Shown here: piece by piece, positions 8,423-17,993 of the stretch
Layout of the letters: the number at the start of each line of letters is the position of its first letter
Numbering within the stretch: the first letter of the stretch is position 1
From: Rhodobacterales bacterium
Lineage (GTDB): Bacteria; Pseudomonadota; Alphaproteobacteria; Rhodobacterales; Rhodobacteraceae
Length of the DNA stretch: 64,000 bases
Reading direction: 5' to 3'
Assembly (NCBI GenBank): GCA_002746935.1
Contig: PDRW01000030.1
Span: 1-64,000 of the forward strand
The notes under the pieces: generated by a model
Told to the model about the DNA's origin: nothing
What the model saw: only the letters and a program-made list of their open reading frames with translations
Database searches by the model: none
Made by a program: the position numbers and the translations under genes

Positions 8423-10579
8423 TCATTCCGCCGCCACCTTCGCATCCACCGGGAAGACCCTGGCGTCGCGGATGTCGAGCGTTGCCTTGATCGAGCCCTT
8501 GCGACCGTCCTCGTAGGTCACTTCGGTTTCGGTCGAGACCTGAGCCGACCCGTCGTAAAGCGCGGTGATGATGTCGTCGAACTTGTCCTCGACGAAGGCG
8601 CGGCGCACCTTGCGGGTCCGGGTCATCTCGCCGTCGTCGGCGTCGAGCTCCTTGTGCAGCACCACGAAACGGTGGATCTGGCAGGCGCTGAGCATTTCGT
8701 CCTCGGCCACCGAGGCGTTGACCGTCTCCACATGCTCCTGGATCGTGTCGAGCACCTGCGGATGCCCGGCCAGCTCCTGATAGGAGGCATAACCGACATT
8801 GTTGCGCTCGGCCCAGTTGCCGACCGCGTGCAGATCGATGTTGATGAAGGCCACGCAATGGTCGCGGTTCTTGCCGAACACCACCGCTTCGAGGATGTCG
8901 GGGTAGAACTTCAGCTTGTTCTCGACGAATTTGGGCGCGAACATCTCGCCGTTGATCAGCTTGCCCACGTCCTTGGCGCGGTCGATGATCCGCAGATGCC
9001 CCGACTTCTTCTCGATGAAGCCGGCATCGCCCGTGGCCACCCAGCCTTCCGGATCCTTGGTGTCGGCGGTGCTGTCGGGGTTGTTGTAATATTCCACGAA
9101 GGTGCCCGGCGAGCGGTAGAACACCTCGCGGGTGTCGGGGTCGATACGCAGCTCCACCCCCGGGCTCGCCACGCCCACGGTGTCGGGGCGCACCTCGCCG
9201 TCGGGATGCTGGGTGATGAACACGCTGGCCTCGGTCTGGCCGTAGAGCTGCTTGAGGTTGATCCCGAGCGAACGGTAGAAATCGAAGATCTCCGGCCCGA
9301 TCGCCTCACCGGCGGTATAGCCCACCCGGATGCGGCCGAAGCCCATGGTGTCCTTCAGCGGGCCGTAGATCAGCACGTTGCCCATGCGGTACTTGAAGTA
9401 ATCGCGCACCGCGCCGCTGTAGAGCCTGAGGCCCAGCGGATCGAGCACCTTGAAGTTCTTGCGGGTCTCCTTGCCGTAACGCAGCTTGCAAAACAGCAGC
9501 CGCGCGCCGTTTTCCACCAGCGTCTCGATCGCGAAACCGATGCCCATGGCGTATTTCCAGGTGGTCTTCATCCGGCGCTTCATGTCGGGCCTGGCGAGGC
9601 TGCGCGCGGGCATGCCGTATTTCTCGCCCATGCCGTCCTTGGCGAAATTCATGAAATGGTGGAACAGGGCGTATTTCAGATCGCCCGCATCCTCCATGCG
9701 GATCATCACATTGGTGAGCGTGGTCTCGAACACCCTGGGTGGGGCGAAGAAATAGGTCGGCCCGATCTCGCGCAGATCGGTCATCATCGTGTCGGCGCTC
9801 TCGGGGCAGTTGACGCAGAAGCCGTTCCACACCGCCTGACCGACCGAGAAGATGAAGTCACCCACCCAGGCCATCGGCAGATAGGCGAGGGTCTCGTCGT
9901 CCTGTCCCAGGTGGTCGAATTCCGACGAGGCGCGGGAGGTCTCGATGATGTTGCGGTTCGACAGCACCACGCCCTTGGGCTTGCCGGTGGTGCCGGAGGT
10001 GTAGAGCATCACGCAGGTGGAATCGAAATCGAGCTCGGCCTTGCGCCGCTTCAGCGATTCTTCGAGCCGGACCTTGGCAACCCGGCCCTCTTCCTGAATG
10101 TCGTGATACCAGTTGAGATGCGTATGGTCGTATTTCCGCATCCCGCGCTTGTCGTAATAGATCACATGTTCGATGTGATGGATCCGGTCCTGGACCTCGA
10201 TCACCTTGTCGACCTGCTCCTGGTCACCGCAGATCACGAACCGCGCGCCCGAATGTTCGAGCACATATTCCATCTCGTCAACCACCGCATCCTGATAGAG
10301 CGGCACCGGCACCGCGCCGCATTGCTGCGCCGCGATCATCGCCCAGTAATGCGCCGGGCGGTTGCGGCCGATGATCGCCACATGGTCGCCGCGGTCGATG
10401 CCGAGCGCCAGCAGCCCGAGCGCGAGCTGGCGGATTTCTTCCGCCGTCTCTTCCCAGGTCCAGCTTTGCCAGATGCCGAATTCCTTCTCGCGGAAGGCCG
10501 GTCGGTTGCCAAATTTGGCGACGTTGCGATCCAGCAGCGCCGGGATCGAGGTGAAGCTGTGCGGGGCTTCGGTGGTCAT
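8423..10579 (-). CDS. AMP-dependent long-chain-type acyl-CoA synthetase
   Basis: A 718-residue adenylate-forming ligase. The phosphate loop YTSGTTGKPKGVVLSN, the A5 motif LYGQTEAS and the A7-A8 stretch GWVATGDAGFIEK ... DRAKDVGKLINGEMFAP are in order. Together they show conversion of an acid plus ATP and CoA to acyl-CoA. The protein is longer than FadD (about 560) and matches the large subgroup that heads liv-type operons. ATG 10579 with GGAGGA ten bases upstream is preferred to the longer frame reaching 10735, which has no domain content. It is the first gene of the seven-gene operon ending at 1926, preceded by a 700-bp non-coding stretch that must hold the promoter. Substrate unknown. Confidence 0.87.
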   Translation of the reverse strand: MTTEAPHSFTSIPALLDRNVAKFGNRPAFREKEFGIWQSWTWEETAEEIRQLALGLLALGIDRGDHVAIIGRNRPAHYWAMIAAQQCGAVPVPLYQDAVVDEMEYVLEHSGARFVICGDQEQVDKVIEVQDRIHHIEHVIYYDKRGMRKYDHTHLNWYHDIQEEGRVAKVRLEESLKRRKAELDFDSTCVMLYTSGTTGKPKGVVLSNRNIIETSRASSEFDHLGQDDETLAYLPMAWVGDFIFSVGQAVWNGFCVNCPESADTMMTDLREIGPTYFFAPPRVFETTLTNVMIRMEDAGDLKYALFHHFMNFAKDGMGEKYGMPARSLARPDMKRRMKTTWKYAMGIGFAIETLVENGARLLFCKLRYGKETRKNFKVLDPLGLRLYSGAVRDYFKYRMGNVLIYGPLKDTMGFGRIRVGYTAGEAIGPEIFDFYRSLGINLKQLYGQTEASVFITQHPDGEVRPDTVGVASPGVELRIDPDTREVFYRSPGTFVEYYNNPDSTADTKDPEGWVATGDAGFIEKKSGHLRIIDRAKDVGKLINGEMFAPKFVENKLKFYPDILEAVVFGKNRDHCVAFINIDLHAVGNWAERNNVGYASYQELAGHPQVLDTIQEHVETVNASVAEDEMLSACQIHRFVVLHKELDADDGEMTRTRKVRRAFVEDKFDDIITALYDGSAQVSTETEVTYEDGRKGSIKATLDIRDARVFPVDAKVAAE

Positions 10580-11289
10580 GTGCAGGCGTCCTCCACGGTC
10601 CCGTCTGAAGCGACAGGAAGACACGTTTCTTTTCGGCCAGCCCGGGGGCCGGCACATTTCATTTGGCCGGTTCGGAACCGGCTTTGCCGGGATCCGGCAT
10701 GACTTGTGCTGGGAGGTTGCGCAAACGCGGAACAAATACAGACACCTCAGCGCGATACGCGCCCTGGTGACCGGTTACGGAACGCCGAAGCCACATGGCC
10801 CCCGCGGTCTCGTCGATACATTCATTTTCCTCCCGTCCGGCCCTTCTTTGGCGGGGCTGGACGGGGGCAGTATCGAAGCCCGGCGGCGCTCAAACAATGA
10901 TATTCTGCCGCAAGGGATGTGAGCGATTTTGCAACAATCGGCCGTGTACGATCTTTGTTCCGGGCCCGGCACCGGACCCGTTTCGCGGTGTCAACCCCCG
11001 GAAATGGCTGAATTTATACGTGCGGGCCGGGCGGTAACGCGTTTTCGCGCAAGCGCTGTCGGCAAATGCAATATCCGGGCGGCCCGGTTGCGTCTCCGGT
11101 TACGTCTCAGGCGCGCAGGCGATTCCCGGGGGGCGGGGGAGCCAAACAAACGGGATCAGGCCGCAACAGCCTGATCCCGCGGGTTTGTTCATGAGACCGG
11201 CGCCGCCGGGGCCCGGTGCGTCAGCCCCAGTCGGCCCCGGGGCTCAGCCCCAGTCGGCCCCGGGGCTCAGCCCCAGTCAGCCCCGGGGC
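10580..11289. other. Non-coding stretch upstream of the acyl-CoA ligase operon
   Basis: 710 bp without a supported gene. It must include the promoter of the ligase/liv operon (not resolved by eye), a strong terminator for the liu operon (11151-11179) and a 23-bp tandem repeat ending at the hydratase stop codon (11221-11289). Short open frames here lack ribosome sites and domains. Confidence 0.7.
11143..11179 (-). terminator. Rho-independent terminator of the liu operon
   Basis: CGGGATCAGGC (11151-11161) pairs perfectly with GCCTGATCCCG (11169-11179) around a 7-nt loop. On the minus strand the stem is followed by TTTGTTTGG, a good T-tract, and it lies 110 nt past the hydratase stop. The plus side (GGTTTGTTC) is weaker. 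Confidence 0.8.
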
Positions 11290-11307
11290 TCAGCCCCAGT
11301 CGGCCTT
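11221..11307. repeat. 23-bp tandem repeat, 3.7 copies, over the hydratase stop codon
   Basis: Units at 11221-11243, 11244-11266 and 11267-11289 (TCAGCCCCAGTCGGCCCCGG, GGC), with a partial fourth copy formed by the last codons and stop of the hydratase gene (11290-11307). The third unit has one change (CAGTCAGCC). The array looks like repeated duplication of the gene's own 3' end. Confidence 0.85.
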
Positions 11308-12072
11308 GCGTTTTTCGAGGAAGGCGGCGATGCCCCTGGCGGCCTCGTCGCGTTCCCAGGTGTCGGCGAGGCGGCGAATCGTGTCGTCGATGACCGATTC
11401 GTCGATTCGCGGCCCCATCGCGCGGGCCAGCGCCTTGGCCTCGCCCACCGCGCCCGGGGCGACGTCGAGATAGGGCGCCACCTCGGCCTCCACTGCGGCG
11501 TCCAGCGCCTCAGGCTCCACCGCGCGGGCCAGCACCCCGAGCTCCACCGCCTCGGCGGCGTCGAACAGCCGCGCCGACATGAACACCCGCCGCGCGCGCC
11601 CCTCGCCCATCCGCGCCAGCACATAGGGCCCGATGGTCGCCGGGATCAGCCCGAGGCGGGTCTCGGTGAGGCCAAATCTGGTGCCCTCCGCCGCGATTGC
11701 CACGTCGCAGACGCAGGCCATGCCGACGCCGCCACCGAAAGCACCGCCGTGGATCCGGCCGATCAGCGGCGTGGGCATTTCGTTGAGGGCGTTCAGCATC
11801 TCCGCGAGCTTGCGCGCCTCGCGCATCCGGGTCTCGCGGTCGGCCTCGATCTGCGCCTGCATCCAGCGCAGATCGCCCCCGGCGCAGAACACCTTGCCAT
11901 TGCCCGACAGCACGATGGCCCGGGTGGCACGGTCGGCGCCGAGGCTTTTCGCCATGTGGGTGAGCTCGGCGATCATCTCGGCCGAGAGCGCGTTGCGGCT
12001 GTCGGGCAGGTTGAGCCGGACGTAGGCCACGCCGCGCGGGTCAAGCTCGATGTCGAGGGTCTGGTAGCTCAT
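11290..12072 (-). CDS. liuC: Enoyl-CoA hydratase, probable methylglutaconyl-CoA hydratase
   Basis: A 260-residue crotonase-fold enzyme. In the leucine pathway it hydrates 3-methylglutaconyl-CoA to HMG-CoA. The oxyanion-hole segment GGDLRWMQAQ and the stretch GGAFGGGVGMACVCDVAIA are typical, and the acidic catalytic residue lies in FGLTETRLGLIPATI. The start overlaps the lyase stop as ATGA. Position as last gene of a complete liu cluster is the main reason for the specific name; the fold alone would also fit other hydratases. Its last codons are duplicated downstream as a tandem array. Confidence 0.85.
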   Translation of the reverse strand: MSYQTLDIELDPRGVAYVRLNLPDSRNALSAEMIAELTHMAKSLGADRATRAIVLSGNGKVFCAGGDLRWMQAQIEADRETRMREARKLAEMLNALNEMPTPLIGRIHGGAFGGGVGMACVCDVAIAAEGTRFGLTETRLGLIPATIGPYVLARMGEGRARRVFMSARLFDAAEAVELGVLARAVEPEALDAAVEAEVAPYLDVAPGAVGEAKALARAMGPRIDESVIDDTIRRLADTWERDEAARGIAAFLEKRKADWG

Positions 12073-12926
12073 TCGGGGCTCCTGAGTTTGCGGGCGGTTT
12101 CCGAGACCTCGCGCAGCCGGGCTTCATCGACCCCGGTTGCAAAGCCCCTGTCATGCAGCAGCGCCACAACCGCTTCAGTGGCCACATTGCCCCTGGCGCC
12201 CGGCGCGTAAGGACAACCGCCGAGCCCGCCGACGGAGGCGTCGAACACCCTGAGGCCCCGGTCGAGCGAGACGGCGATATTGTCGAGCGCGCGGCCCCGG
12301 GTGTCGTGGAAATGTCCGGCGAGCCGGTCTGCCGGGAGCGCGCCCAGCACCGCATCGAGCATCGCGCCGACGCTCTCCGGGGTGCCCGCGCCGATGGTGT
12401 CGCCGAGGCTGATCTCAAAACAGCCCATGTCGGACAGCGCTGTTGCAACCCGCGCCACCTCTTCGGGCGGCGTCGGCCCGTCATAGGGGCAATCGGTGAC
12501 GCAGGAGACGTAGCCGCGCACCGGAATCTCCGCCTCCGCCGCCGCCGCCATCACCGGGGCGAAACGCTCAAGGCTCTCGGCGATCGAACAATTGATGTTC
12601 TTCCGGCTGAACCCCTCGGAGGCGGAGGCAAAGATCGCCACCTCGTCGGCTGCCGCCGCGCGCGCCGCCTCGAACCCCCTGAGGTTCGGGGTGAGCACCG
12701 CATAGGTGACGCCCGGTTTGCGCCGGATACCGGCCATGACCTCGGCGGCATCGCCCATCTGCGGCACCCAGCGCGGGCTGACGAAGCTGGTGGCCTCGAT
12801 CTTGGTGAAGCCGCAATCCGACAGCGCGTCGATCAGCGCGATCTTGTCCGCCGCCGGGATCAGCCGGGCCTCGTTCTGCAACCCGTCGCGCGGGCCGACC
12901 TCGTAAAGCGTGACCTGTTCACTCAT
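12069..12926 (-). CDS. liuE: Hydroxymethylglutaryl-CoA lyase
   Basis: A 285-residue DRE-TIM metallolyase that splits HMG-CoA into acetyl-CoA and acetoacetate. The opening YEVGPRDGLQNE carries the catalytic R-D pair, GHFHDTRGRALDNI holds metal-binding histidines, and the family signature VGGLGGCPYAPGARGNVATE keeps the essential cysteine. It overlaps the carboxylase alpha gene by 8 bp upstream and the hydratase gene by 4 bp (ATGA) downstream, indicating tight translational coupling. Confidence 0.93.
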   Translation of the reverse strand: MSEQVTLYEVGPRDGLQNEARLIPAADKIALIDALSDCGFTKIEATSFVSPRWVPQMGDAAEVMAGIRRKPGVTYAVLTPNLRGFEAARAAAADEVAIFASASEGFSRKNINCSIAESLERFAPVMAAAAEAEIPVRGYVSCVTDCPYDGPTPPEEVARVATALSDMGCFEISLGDTIGAGTPESVGAMLDAVLGALPADRLAGHFHDTRGRALDNIAVSLDRGLRVFDASVGGLGGCPYAPGARGNVATEAVVALLHDRGFATGVDEARLREVSETARKLRSPE

Positions 12927-14922
12927 CTTCCGGCTCCAGTTCCACCAGCCGGGTGCCGTCGGTGACCTGATCGCCGGGCTGGCAGAGCATTTCGGCGATC
13001 ACCCCGTCGCGCGGGGCGGAGAGGGTGTGTTCCATCTTCATCGCCTCCAGCACCAGAAGCGGCGCGCCCTTCTCGACGCGGTCGCCGGTGGCGGCCATCA
13101 CCTGCTGCACCAGCCCTGGCATCGGCGCGATCACCGCGTCGCCGCCATGGTGGTCGTCGCCGGCGCCGGCCAGCGGGTCGGGCAGGGCGAAGGTGGTGCT
13201 GAGCCCCTCGGCGAAGACCGAGACCCGGGCGCCGTGACGCACCACGCGGGCGCGGATCTGGCGTTCGTCATGCTCGACCCGGTAGGCGCCGCCGCCCAGC
13301 GGTTCCACATGCAGCCGCACCACCGCCTCGCCGACCCGCACCGCGAAACGGCCGTGGGTTTCGAGGCTTGCATGCAGCTCGTGATGGGTGCCGTCATGGT
13401 CGATCAGTGCCACCTGATCGGCGTCGCGCCAGTGCCGCCAGCCCTTGAGCGTCTGCCACGGGGCGTCGCCGCTGGCCGGGTCCAGCACGTCGAGGCTGGC
13501 GAGCGCGGCGAGCGGCAGCACATAGGCCGGGAGCGCGAAGCCTGCGGTGAGGCTGTCGATGTCGCGGCCGATCAGATGGGTGTCGACCTCGCCGCGGCCG
13601 AAGCCCTCATGACGCGCCAGCGCCCCGAGGAAGGCGAGGTTGGTCACCGATCCGGCCACATGGCAGGCGTCGAGCGCCTGCGACAGCATCCGGAGCGCGG
13701 CGCTGCGGGTCGGCCCGTGGACCACCAGCTTGGCGATCATCGGGTCATACCACGGGCTGATCTCGTCGCCCTCGCGCACACCCGAATCCACCCGCACCGC
13801 GCCCGGGCCGAATTCGCTGGCGTCGGGGAAGGCGAGGTGGTCGAGTGTGCCGGTGGCGGGCAGGAAGCCCTTGGCCACGTCTTCGGCATAGATCCGCGCT
13901 TCAAACGCCCAGCCGGTGATGGAAAGCGCCTCCTGCGTCACCGGCATTTCCTCGCCGGCGGCGATCCGGAGCTGAAGCTCGACGAAATCGAACCCGGTGA
14001 TCGCCTCGGAGATCGGGTGTTCCACCTGCAACCGGGTGTTCATCTCCATGAACCAGAAGCCGTCTTCACGAAGCGGCCCGGAGCCGTCGACGATGAACTC
14101 CACCGTGCCCGCGCCGACATAGCCGATGGCCTTCGCGGCCTCGACCGCCGCCCGGCCCATGGCGGCGCGCACGTTTTCGGGCATGTCGGGGGCCGGGGCC
14201 TCTTCGATGACCTTCTGGTGGCGGCGCTGGAGCGAGCAATCGCGCTCGAAGAAATGCACCGCGTTGCCGTGCCTGTCGCCGAACACCTGAATCTCGATAT
14301 GGCGCGGCTGGGTGACGTATTTCTCGATCAGACAGGCCGGGTCGCCGAAACTCGCCTGTCCCTCGCGTTGGGCGGCTTCGAGGCTGGCGCGGAAGTCGGC
14401 CGGGTCTTCCACCAGCCGCATCCCCTTGCCGCCACCGCCGGCGCGGGCCTTGATCAGCACCGGATAGCCGATGCGTTCGGCCTCGGTGGCGAGCAGCTCC
14501 GGGTCCTGGCTTTCGCCGTGATAGCCCGGCACCACCGGCACGCCGGCCTCGACCATCAGCGCCTTGGCGGCGTCTTTCAGCCCCATGGCGCGGATCGCCG
14601 ACGCCGGAGGCCCGACAAAGGCGAGCCCCGCGGCTTCCACCGCTTCGACAAACTCCGGGTTCTCCGACAGGAAGCCATAGCCCGGGTGGATCGCCTCCGC
14701 CCCGGTGGCCCTGGCGGCGGCGATGATCGCATCGCCCCGCAGATAGCTTTCGGCCACGGCGGGCGGGCCGATATGCACCGCCTCGTCGGCCAGCGCCACA
14801 TGTTTCGAGGCCGCATCGGCGTCGGAATAGACCGCGACGGTCTTCACGCCCAGCCGGCGCGCGGTGGCGATCACCCGGCAGGCGATCTCGCCCCGGTTGG
14901 CAATCAGGATCTTTGCAAACAT
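12919..14922 (-). CDS. liuD: Methylcrotonyl-CoA carboxylase, biotin-carrying alpha subunit
   Basis: A 667-residue biotin carboxylase plus biotin carrier protein. The N-terminal domain begins MFAKILIANRGEIACRVI; the ATP-grasp glycine loop ARAGGGGKGMRLV and the active-site region EMNTRLQVEHP follow. The C-terminal carrier has EAMKMEHTL with the biotinylated lysine at K629. It carboxylates biotin and delivers CO2 to the beta subunit for conversion of 3-methylcrotonyl-CoA to 3-methylglutaconyl-CoA. It lies between the beta subunit (10 bp upstream) and the lyase (8-bp overlap). Neighbours identify it as methylcrotonyl- rather than acetyl- or propionyl-CoA specific. Confidence 0.92.
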   Translation of the reverse strand: MFAKILIANRGEIACRVIATARRLGVKTVAVYSDADAASKHVALADEAVHIGPPAVAESYLRGDAIIAAARATGAEAIHPGYGFLSENPEFVEAVEAAGLAFVGPPASAIRAMGLKDAAKALMVEAGVPVVPGYHGESQDPELLATEAERIGYPVLIKARAGGGGKGMRLVEDPADFRASLEAAQREGQASFGDPACLIEKYVTQPRHIEIQVFGDRHGNAVHFFERDCSLQRRHQKVIEEAPAPDMPENVRAAMGRAAVEAAKAIGYVGAGTVEFIVDGSGPLREDGFWFMEMNTRLQVEHPISEAITGFDFVELQLRIAAGEEMPVTQEALSITGWAFEARIYAEDVAKGFLPATGTLDHLAFPDASEFGPGAVRVDSGVREGDEISPWYDPMIAKLVVHGPTRSAALRMLSQALDACHVAGSVTNLAFLGALARHEGFGRGEVDTHLIGRDIDSLTAGFALPAYVLPLAALASLDVLDPASGDAPWQTLKGWRHWRDADQVALIDHDGTHHELHASLETHGRFAVRVGEAVVRLHVEPLGGGAYRVEHDERQIRARVVRHGARVSVFAEGLSTTFALPDPLAGAGDDHHGGDAVIAPMPGLVQQVMAATGDRVEKGAPLLVLEAMKMEHTLSAPRDGVIAEMLCQPGDQVTDGTRLVELEPEDE

Positions 14923-14932
14923 GTCCGTCTCC

Positions 14933-16540
14933 TCACATCCTGAACAGGCCGAACCGCGTGTCCGGGATCGGTGCGTTGAGCGCGGCGGCGAGCGACAATG
15001 CCAGCACGTCGCGGGTCTTGCGCGGGTCGATGATGCCGTCGTCCCAGAGCCGCGCGCTGGCGTAGAGCGGATGCGCCTGAGTCTCGAACTGGTCGATCGT
15101 CGGCTGTTTGAAGGCCGCCTCTTCTTCGGCCGACCAGCTGCCGCCGCCGCGTTCGATGGCGTCGCGCTTGACGGTGGCGAGCACCCCCGCCGCCTGTTCG
15201 CCGCCCATCACCGAGATCCGCGAATTGGGCCAGGTCCAGAGGAAGCGCGGATCATAGGCGCGCCCGCACATGCCGTAATTGCCCGCGCCGAAGGAGCCGC
15301 CCACCAGCACGGTGATCTTCGGCACCTGCACGGTGGCCACGGCGGTCACGAGCTTGGCGCCATCCTTGGCGATGCCGCCCGCCTCATAGGAGCGGCCGAC
15401 CATGAAGCCGGTGATGTTCTGCAAGAACAGCAGCGGGATCTTGCGCTGGGCGCAAAGCTCGACGAAATGCGCCCCCTTGACCGCGCTTTCGGAGAACAGC
15501 ACGCCGTTGTTGGCGATGATCCCCAGCGGCATCCCGTGGACATGGGCAAAGCCGCAGACCAGCGTGGTGCCGTAGCGCGCCTTGAACTCGTCGAACCGCG
15601 AGCCGTCCACCAGCCGGGCGATCACCTCGCGGATGTCATAGGGCGTCTTGAGGTCCGCCGGGACCACGCCGAGGATCTCCTCGGGGTCATAGGCGGGGGG
15701 TTCGGGGCTTCGCAGATCGAGCTGGGCGGGCTTCACGATGTTGAGGTTCGCCACCGCCTCGCGGGCCAGCGCCAGCGCATGGGCGTCGTCCTCGGCGAGG
15801 TAGTCGGCAACCCCCGACAGGCGGGTGTGCACATCGCCGCCGCCGAGGTCTTCGGCGCTCACTACCTCGCCCGTCGCCGCCTTGACCAGCGGCGGCCCGG
15901 CGAGGAAGATCGTGCCCTGTTCCTTGACGATGATGGTCACATCCGACATCGCCGGCACATAGGCGCCACCGGCGGTGCAGGATCCCATCACCACCGCGAT
16001 CTGCGGGATGCCTTTGGCCGACATGTTGGCCTGATTGAAGAAGATCCGCCCGAAATGGTCGCGGTCGGGGAAGACCTCGTCTTGTTGCGGCAGGTTGGCG
16101 CCGCCGCTGTCGACCAGATAGACGCAAGGCAGCCGGTTCGCCTCGGCGATCTCCTGGGCGCGCAGGTGTTTCTTTACCGTCATCGGGAAGTAGGTGCCGC
16201 CCTTCACGGTGGCGTCGTTGCAGACGATCATCACCTCGCGGCCCGACACCCGGCCGATGCCCGCGACCACGCCGGCCGCCGGACAGGCGCCGCCATACAT
16301 GTCGTGGGCGGCAAACATGCCGATCTCCAGAAACGGCGCGCCGGGGTCGATGAGCCGCGCCACGCGTTCGCGCGGCAGGATCTTGCCGCGGCTCACATGA
16401 CGCGCGCTCGCCCGTTCGCCGCCGCCGTCGAGCGCCGCCCCCGCGGCGGCTTCGATCGGGGCCATCGCCGCCTTGTGGGCGGCGACATTGGCGCGGAAGG
16501 TTTCGGAATTCGGCGAGATGGACGAAGCCAGGACCGCCAT
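14933..16540 (-). CDS. liuB: Methylcrotonyl-CoA carboxylase, carboxyltransferase beta subunit
   Basis: A 535-residue carboxyltransferase with two crotonase-like halves; [22 protein letters not shown] opens the N-half, and [14 protein letters not shown] and [17 protein letters not shown] mark the acyl-CoA and biotin sites. The start ATG 16540 overlaps the TAA of the upstream dehydrogenase gene as TAATG. The frame stays open to 16735, but that extension lies inside the dehydrogenase gene and is rejected. It partners with the alpha subunit encoded 10 bp downstream. Confidence 0.92.
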   Translation of the reverse strand: MAVLASSISPNSETFRANVAAHKAAMAPIEAAAGAALDGGGERASARHVSRGKILPRERVARLIDPGAPFLEIGMFAAHDMYGGACPAAGVVAGIGRVSGREVMIVCNDATVKGGTYFPMTVKKHLRAQEIAEANRLPCVYLVDSGGANLPQQDEVFPDRDHFGRIFFNQANMSAKGIPQIAVVMGSCTAGGAYVPAMSDVTIIVKEQGTIFLAGPPLVKAATGEVVSAEDLGGGDVHTRLSGVADYLAEDDAHALALAREAVANLNIVKPAQLDLRSPEPPAYDPEEILGVVPADLKTPYDIREVIARLVDGSRFDEFKARYGTTLVCGFAHVHGMPLGIIANNGVLFSESAVKGAHFVELCAQRKIPLLFLQNITGFMVGRSYEAGGIAKDGAKLVTAVATVQVPKITVLVGGSFGAGNYGMCGRAYDPRFLWTWPNSRISVMGGEQAAGVLATVKRDAIERGGGSWSAEEEAAFKQPTIDQFETQAHPLYASARLWDDGIIDPRKTRDVLALSLAAALNAPIPDTRFGLFRM

Positions 16541-17703
16541 TACGTCATCGCTCCCATGAGTTCGCGCCCGATCAGCATGCGGCGGATTTCCGAGGTGCCG
16601 GCGCCGATTTCCATCAGTTTCGCGTCGCGGAAGATGCGGCTCACCGGGGTTTCGTTCATGAAGCCCGCGCCGCCCATGGCCTGCACCGCCTGATGCGCCA
16701 CCACCATCGCCTCTTCCGAGGCATAGAGCACGCAAGCGGCGGCGTCCTGACGGGTGACCTCGCCGCGGTCGCAGGCTTTGGCGACCTCGTAAGTATAGGC
16801 CCGCGCGGAATTGAGCTTGGTATACATGTCGGCGATCTTCGCCTGCATCAGCTGGAAGTTCCCGATCGACTGGCCGAACTGCTTGCGTTCGACCATATAG
16901 GGCATGATCTCGTCGAGGCAGGAGGCCATGATGCCGCTGCCGATCCCCGACAGCACCACGCGCTCGTAATCGAGCCCGGACATCAGCACCCGCACCCCCT
17001 TGCCCTCTTCGCCGAGGATGTTTTCGAAGGGCACTTCCACGTCTTCGAAGATCAGCTCGGCGGTGTTGGAGCCGCGCATCCCCAGCTTGTCGAAATGCGG
17101 CGAGGTCGAGAAGCCCTTCATGCCCTTTTCGACGATGAAGGTGGTGATGCCCTTCGCGCCCGCCTCCGGGTCGGTCTTGGCATAGACCACGAGGGTGTCG
17201 GCATCGGGGCCGTTGGTGATCCAGAACTTGTTGCCGTTGAGGACGAAATAGCCGTCGCGCTTCTCGGCGCGCAGCTTCATGCCCACCACGTCGGACCCGG
17301 CGCCGACCTCCGACATCGCCAGCGCGCCCACATGTTCGCCGCTGATCAGCTTGGGCAGGTATTTCGCCTTCTGCTCAGGGTTGGCGTTGCGCTTGATCTG
17401 GTTGACGCAGAGGTTGGAATGCGCCCCGTAGCTCAGCGACACGCTGGCCGAGGCCCGGGCGATCTCTTCGACCGCCACCACATGGGCGAGATAACCCATG
17501 CCCGAGCCGCCGTCTTCCTCCGCGACGGTGATGCCCAGCAGGCCGAGCTCGCCCATCTCTTTCCACAGCTCGTTGGGAAAGGCGTTTTTCGCGTCGATTT
17601 CCACGGCCATCGGCTTGACGCGCTCCTGCGCCCAGCGATGCACCATATCGCGAAGGGCGCTGACGTCCTCGCCGAGATCGAAATTCATGGTGGCGTTGAA
17701 CAT
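16540..17703 (-). CDS. liuA: Isovaleryl-CoA dehydrogenase
   Basis: A 387-residue FAD enzyme oxidising isovaleryl-CoA to 3-methylcrotonyl-CoA, first gene of the liu operon. It carries [15 protein letters not shown] and the isovaleryl-type placement of the catalytic glutamate in [11 protein letters not shown] rather than in the C-terminal loop (here [10 protein letters not shown], without the short-chain-type Glu). ATG 17703 ([13 protein letters not shown]) has GGGAGG five bases upstream; the longer frame to 17886 is non-conserved. No dedicated regulator gene such as liuR is next to the operon. Confidence 0.93.
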   Translation of the reverse strand: MFNATMNFDLGEDVSALRDMVHRWAQERVKPMAVEIDAKNAFPNELWKEMGELGLLGITVAEEDGGSGMGYLAHVVAVEEIARASASVSLSYGAHSNLCVNQIKRNANPEQKAKYLPKLISGEHVGALAMSEVGAGSDVVGMKLRAEKRDGYFVLNGNKFWITNGPDADTLVVYAKTDPEAGAKGITTFIVEKGMKGFSTSPHFDKLGMRGSNTAELIFEDVEVPFENILGEEGKGVRVLMSGLDYERVVLSGIGSGIMASCLDEIMPYMVERKQFGQSIGNFQLMQAKIADMYTKLNSARAYTYEVAKACDRGEVTRQDAAACVLYASEEAMVVAHQAVQAMGGAGFMNETPVSRIFRDAKLMEIGAGTSEIRRMLIGRELMGAMT

Positions 17704-17859
17704 CCGGTCCTCCCATTTTCCGAAACCTGACATCTGCCGCCCTCCCGCGGCGCTGTCCCGGGCAGGGTGGGGCAAGCATGGGTCGCAAACAATGGCACTC
17801 ACAGTCGATTGTGATGAGCGAAAATGCCATGGCCCGGATCGACCCCGGATCAGCCCCGG

Positions 17860-17917
17860 CCGCTCTGCCAGCGGCCCTGTCACCACATCCGCTCCGCCAG
17901 CGGCCCTGTCACCTCGT
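17860..17917. repeat. Two 29-bp direct repeats, each with a hairpin
   Basis: Units at 17860-17888 and 17889-17917 differ at only a few positions; both carry the stem CCGCT/AGCGG, extended to 7 bp (GGCCGCT with AGCGGCC, 17858-17876) in the first copy. They lie between the integrase-like gene's 3' end and the liu operon start and could serve as terminators of the former. Confidence 0.65.
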
Positions 17918-17993
17918 CACGCGGCGCGCGCGGGGGGCATGGGGAGACCGGACCCGGCCGCCGGGGCTCGGCGCCGGCGGGCAGGGAGCGGTC

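Noticed and set aside
8333-10702. 789-codon open frame on the plus strand
   Set aside because: Antisense to the acyl-CoA ligase gene, which has all adenylation motifs in order; the plus translation has none.
11221-11300. Possible CRISPR or integrase core repeats
   Set aside because: The 23-bp units are head-to-tail without spacers and derive from the adjacent coding end.
12910-14943. 677-codon open frame on the plus strand
   Set aside because: Antisense to the biotin-carrying carboxylase subunit, which has clear catalytic motifs.
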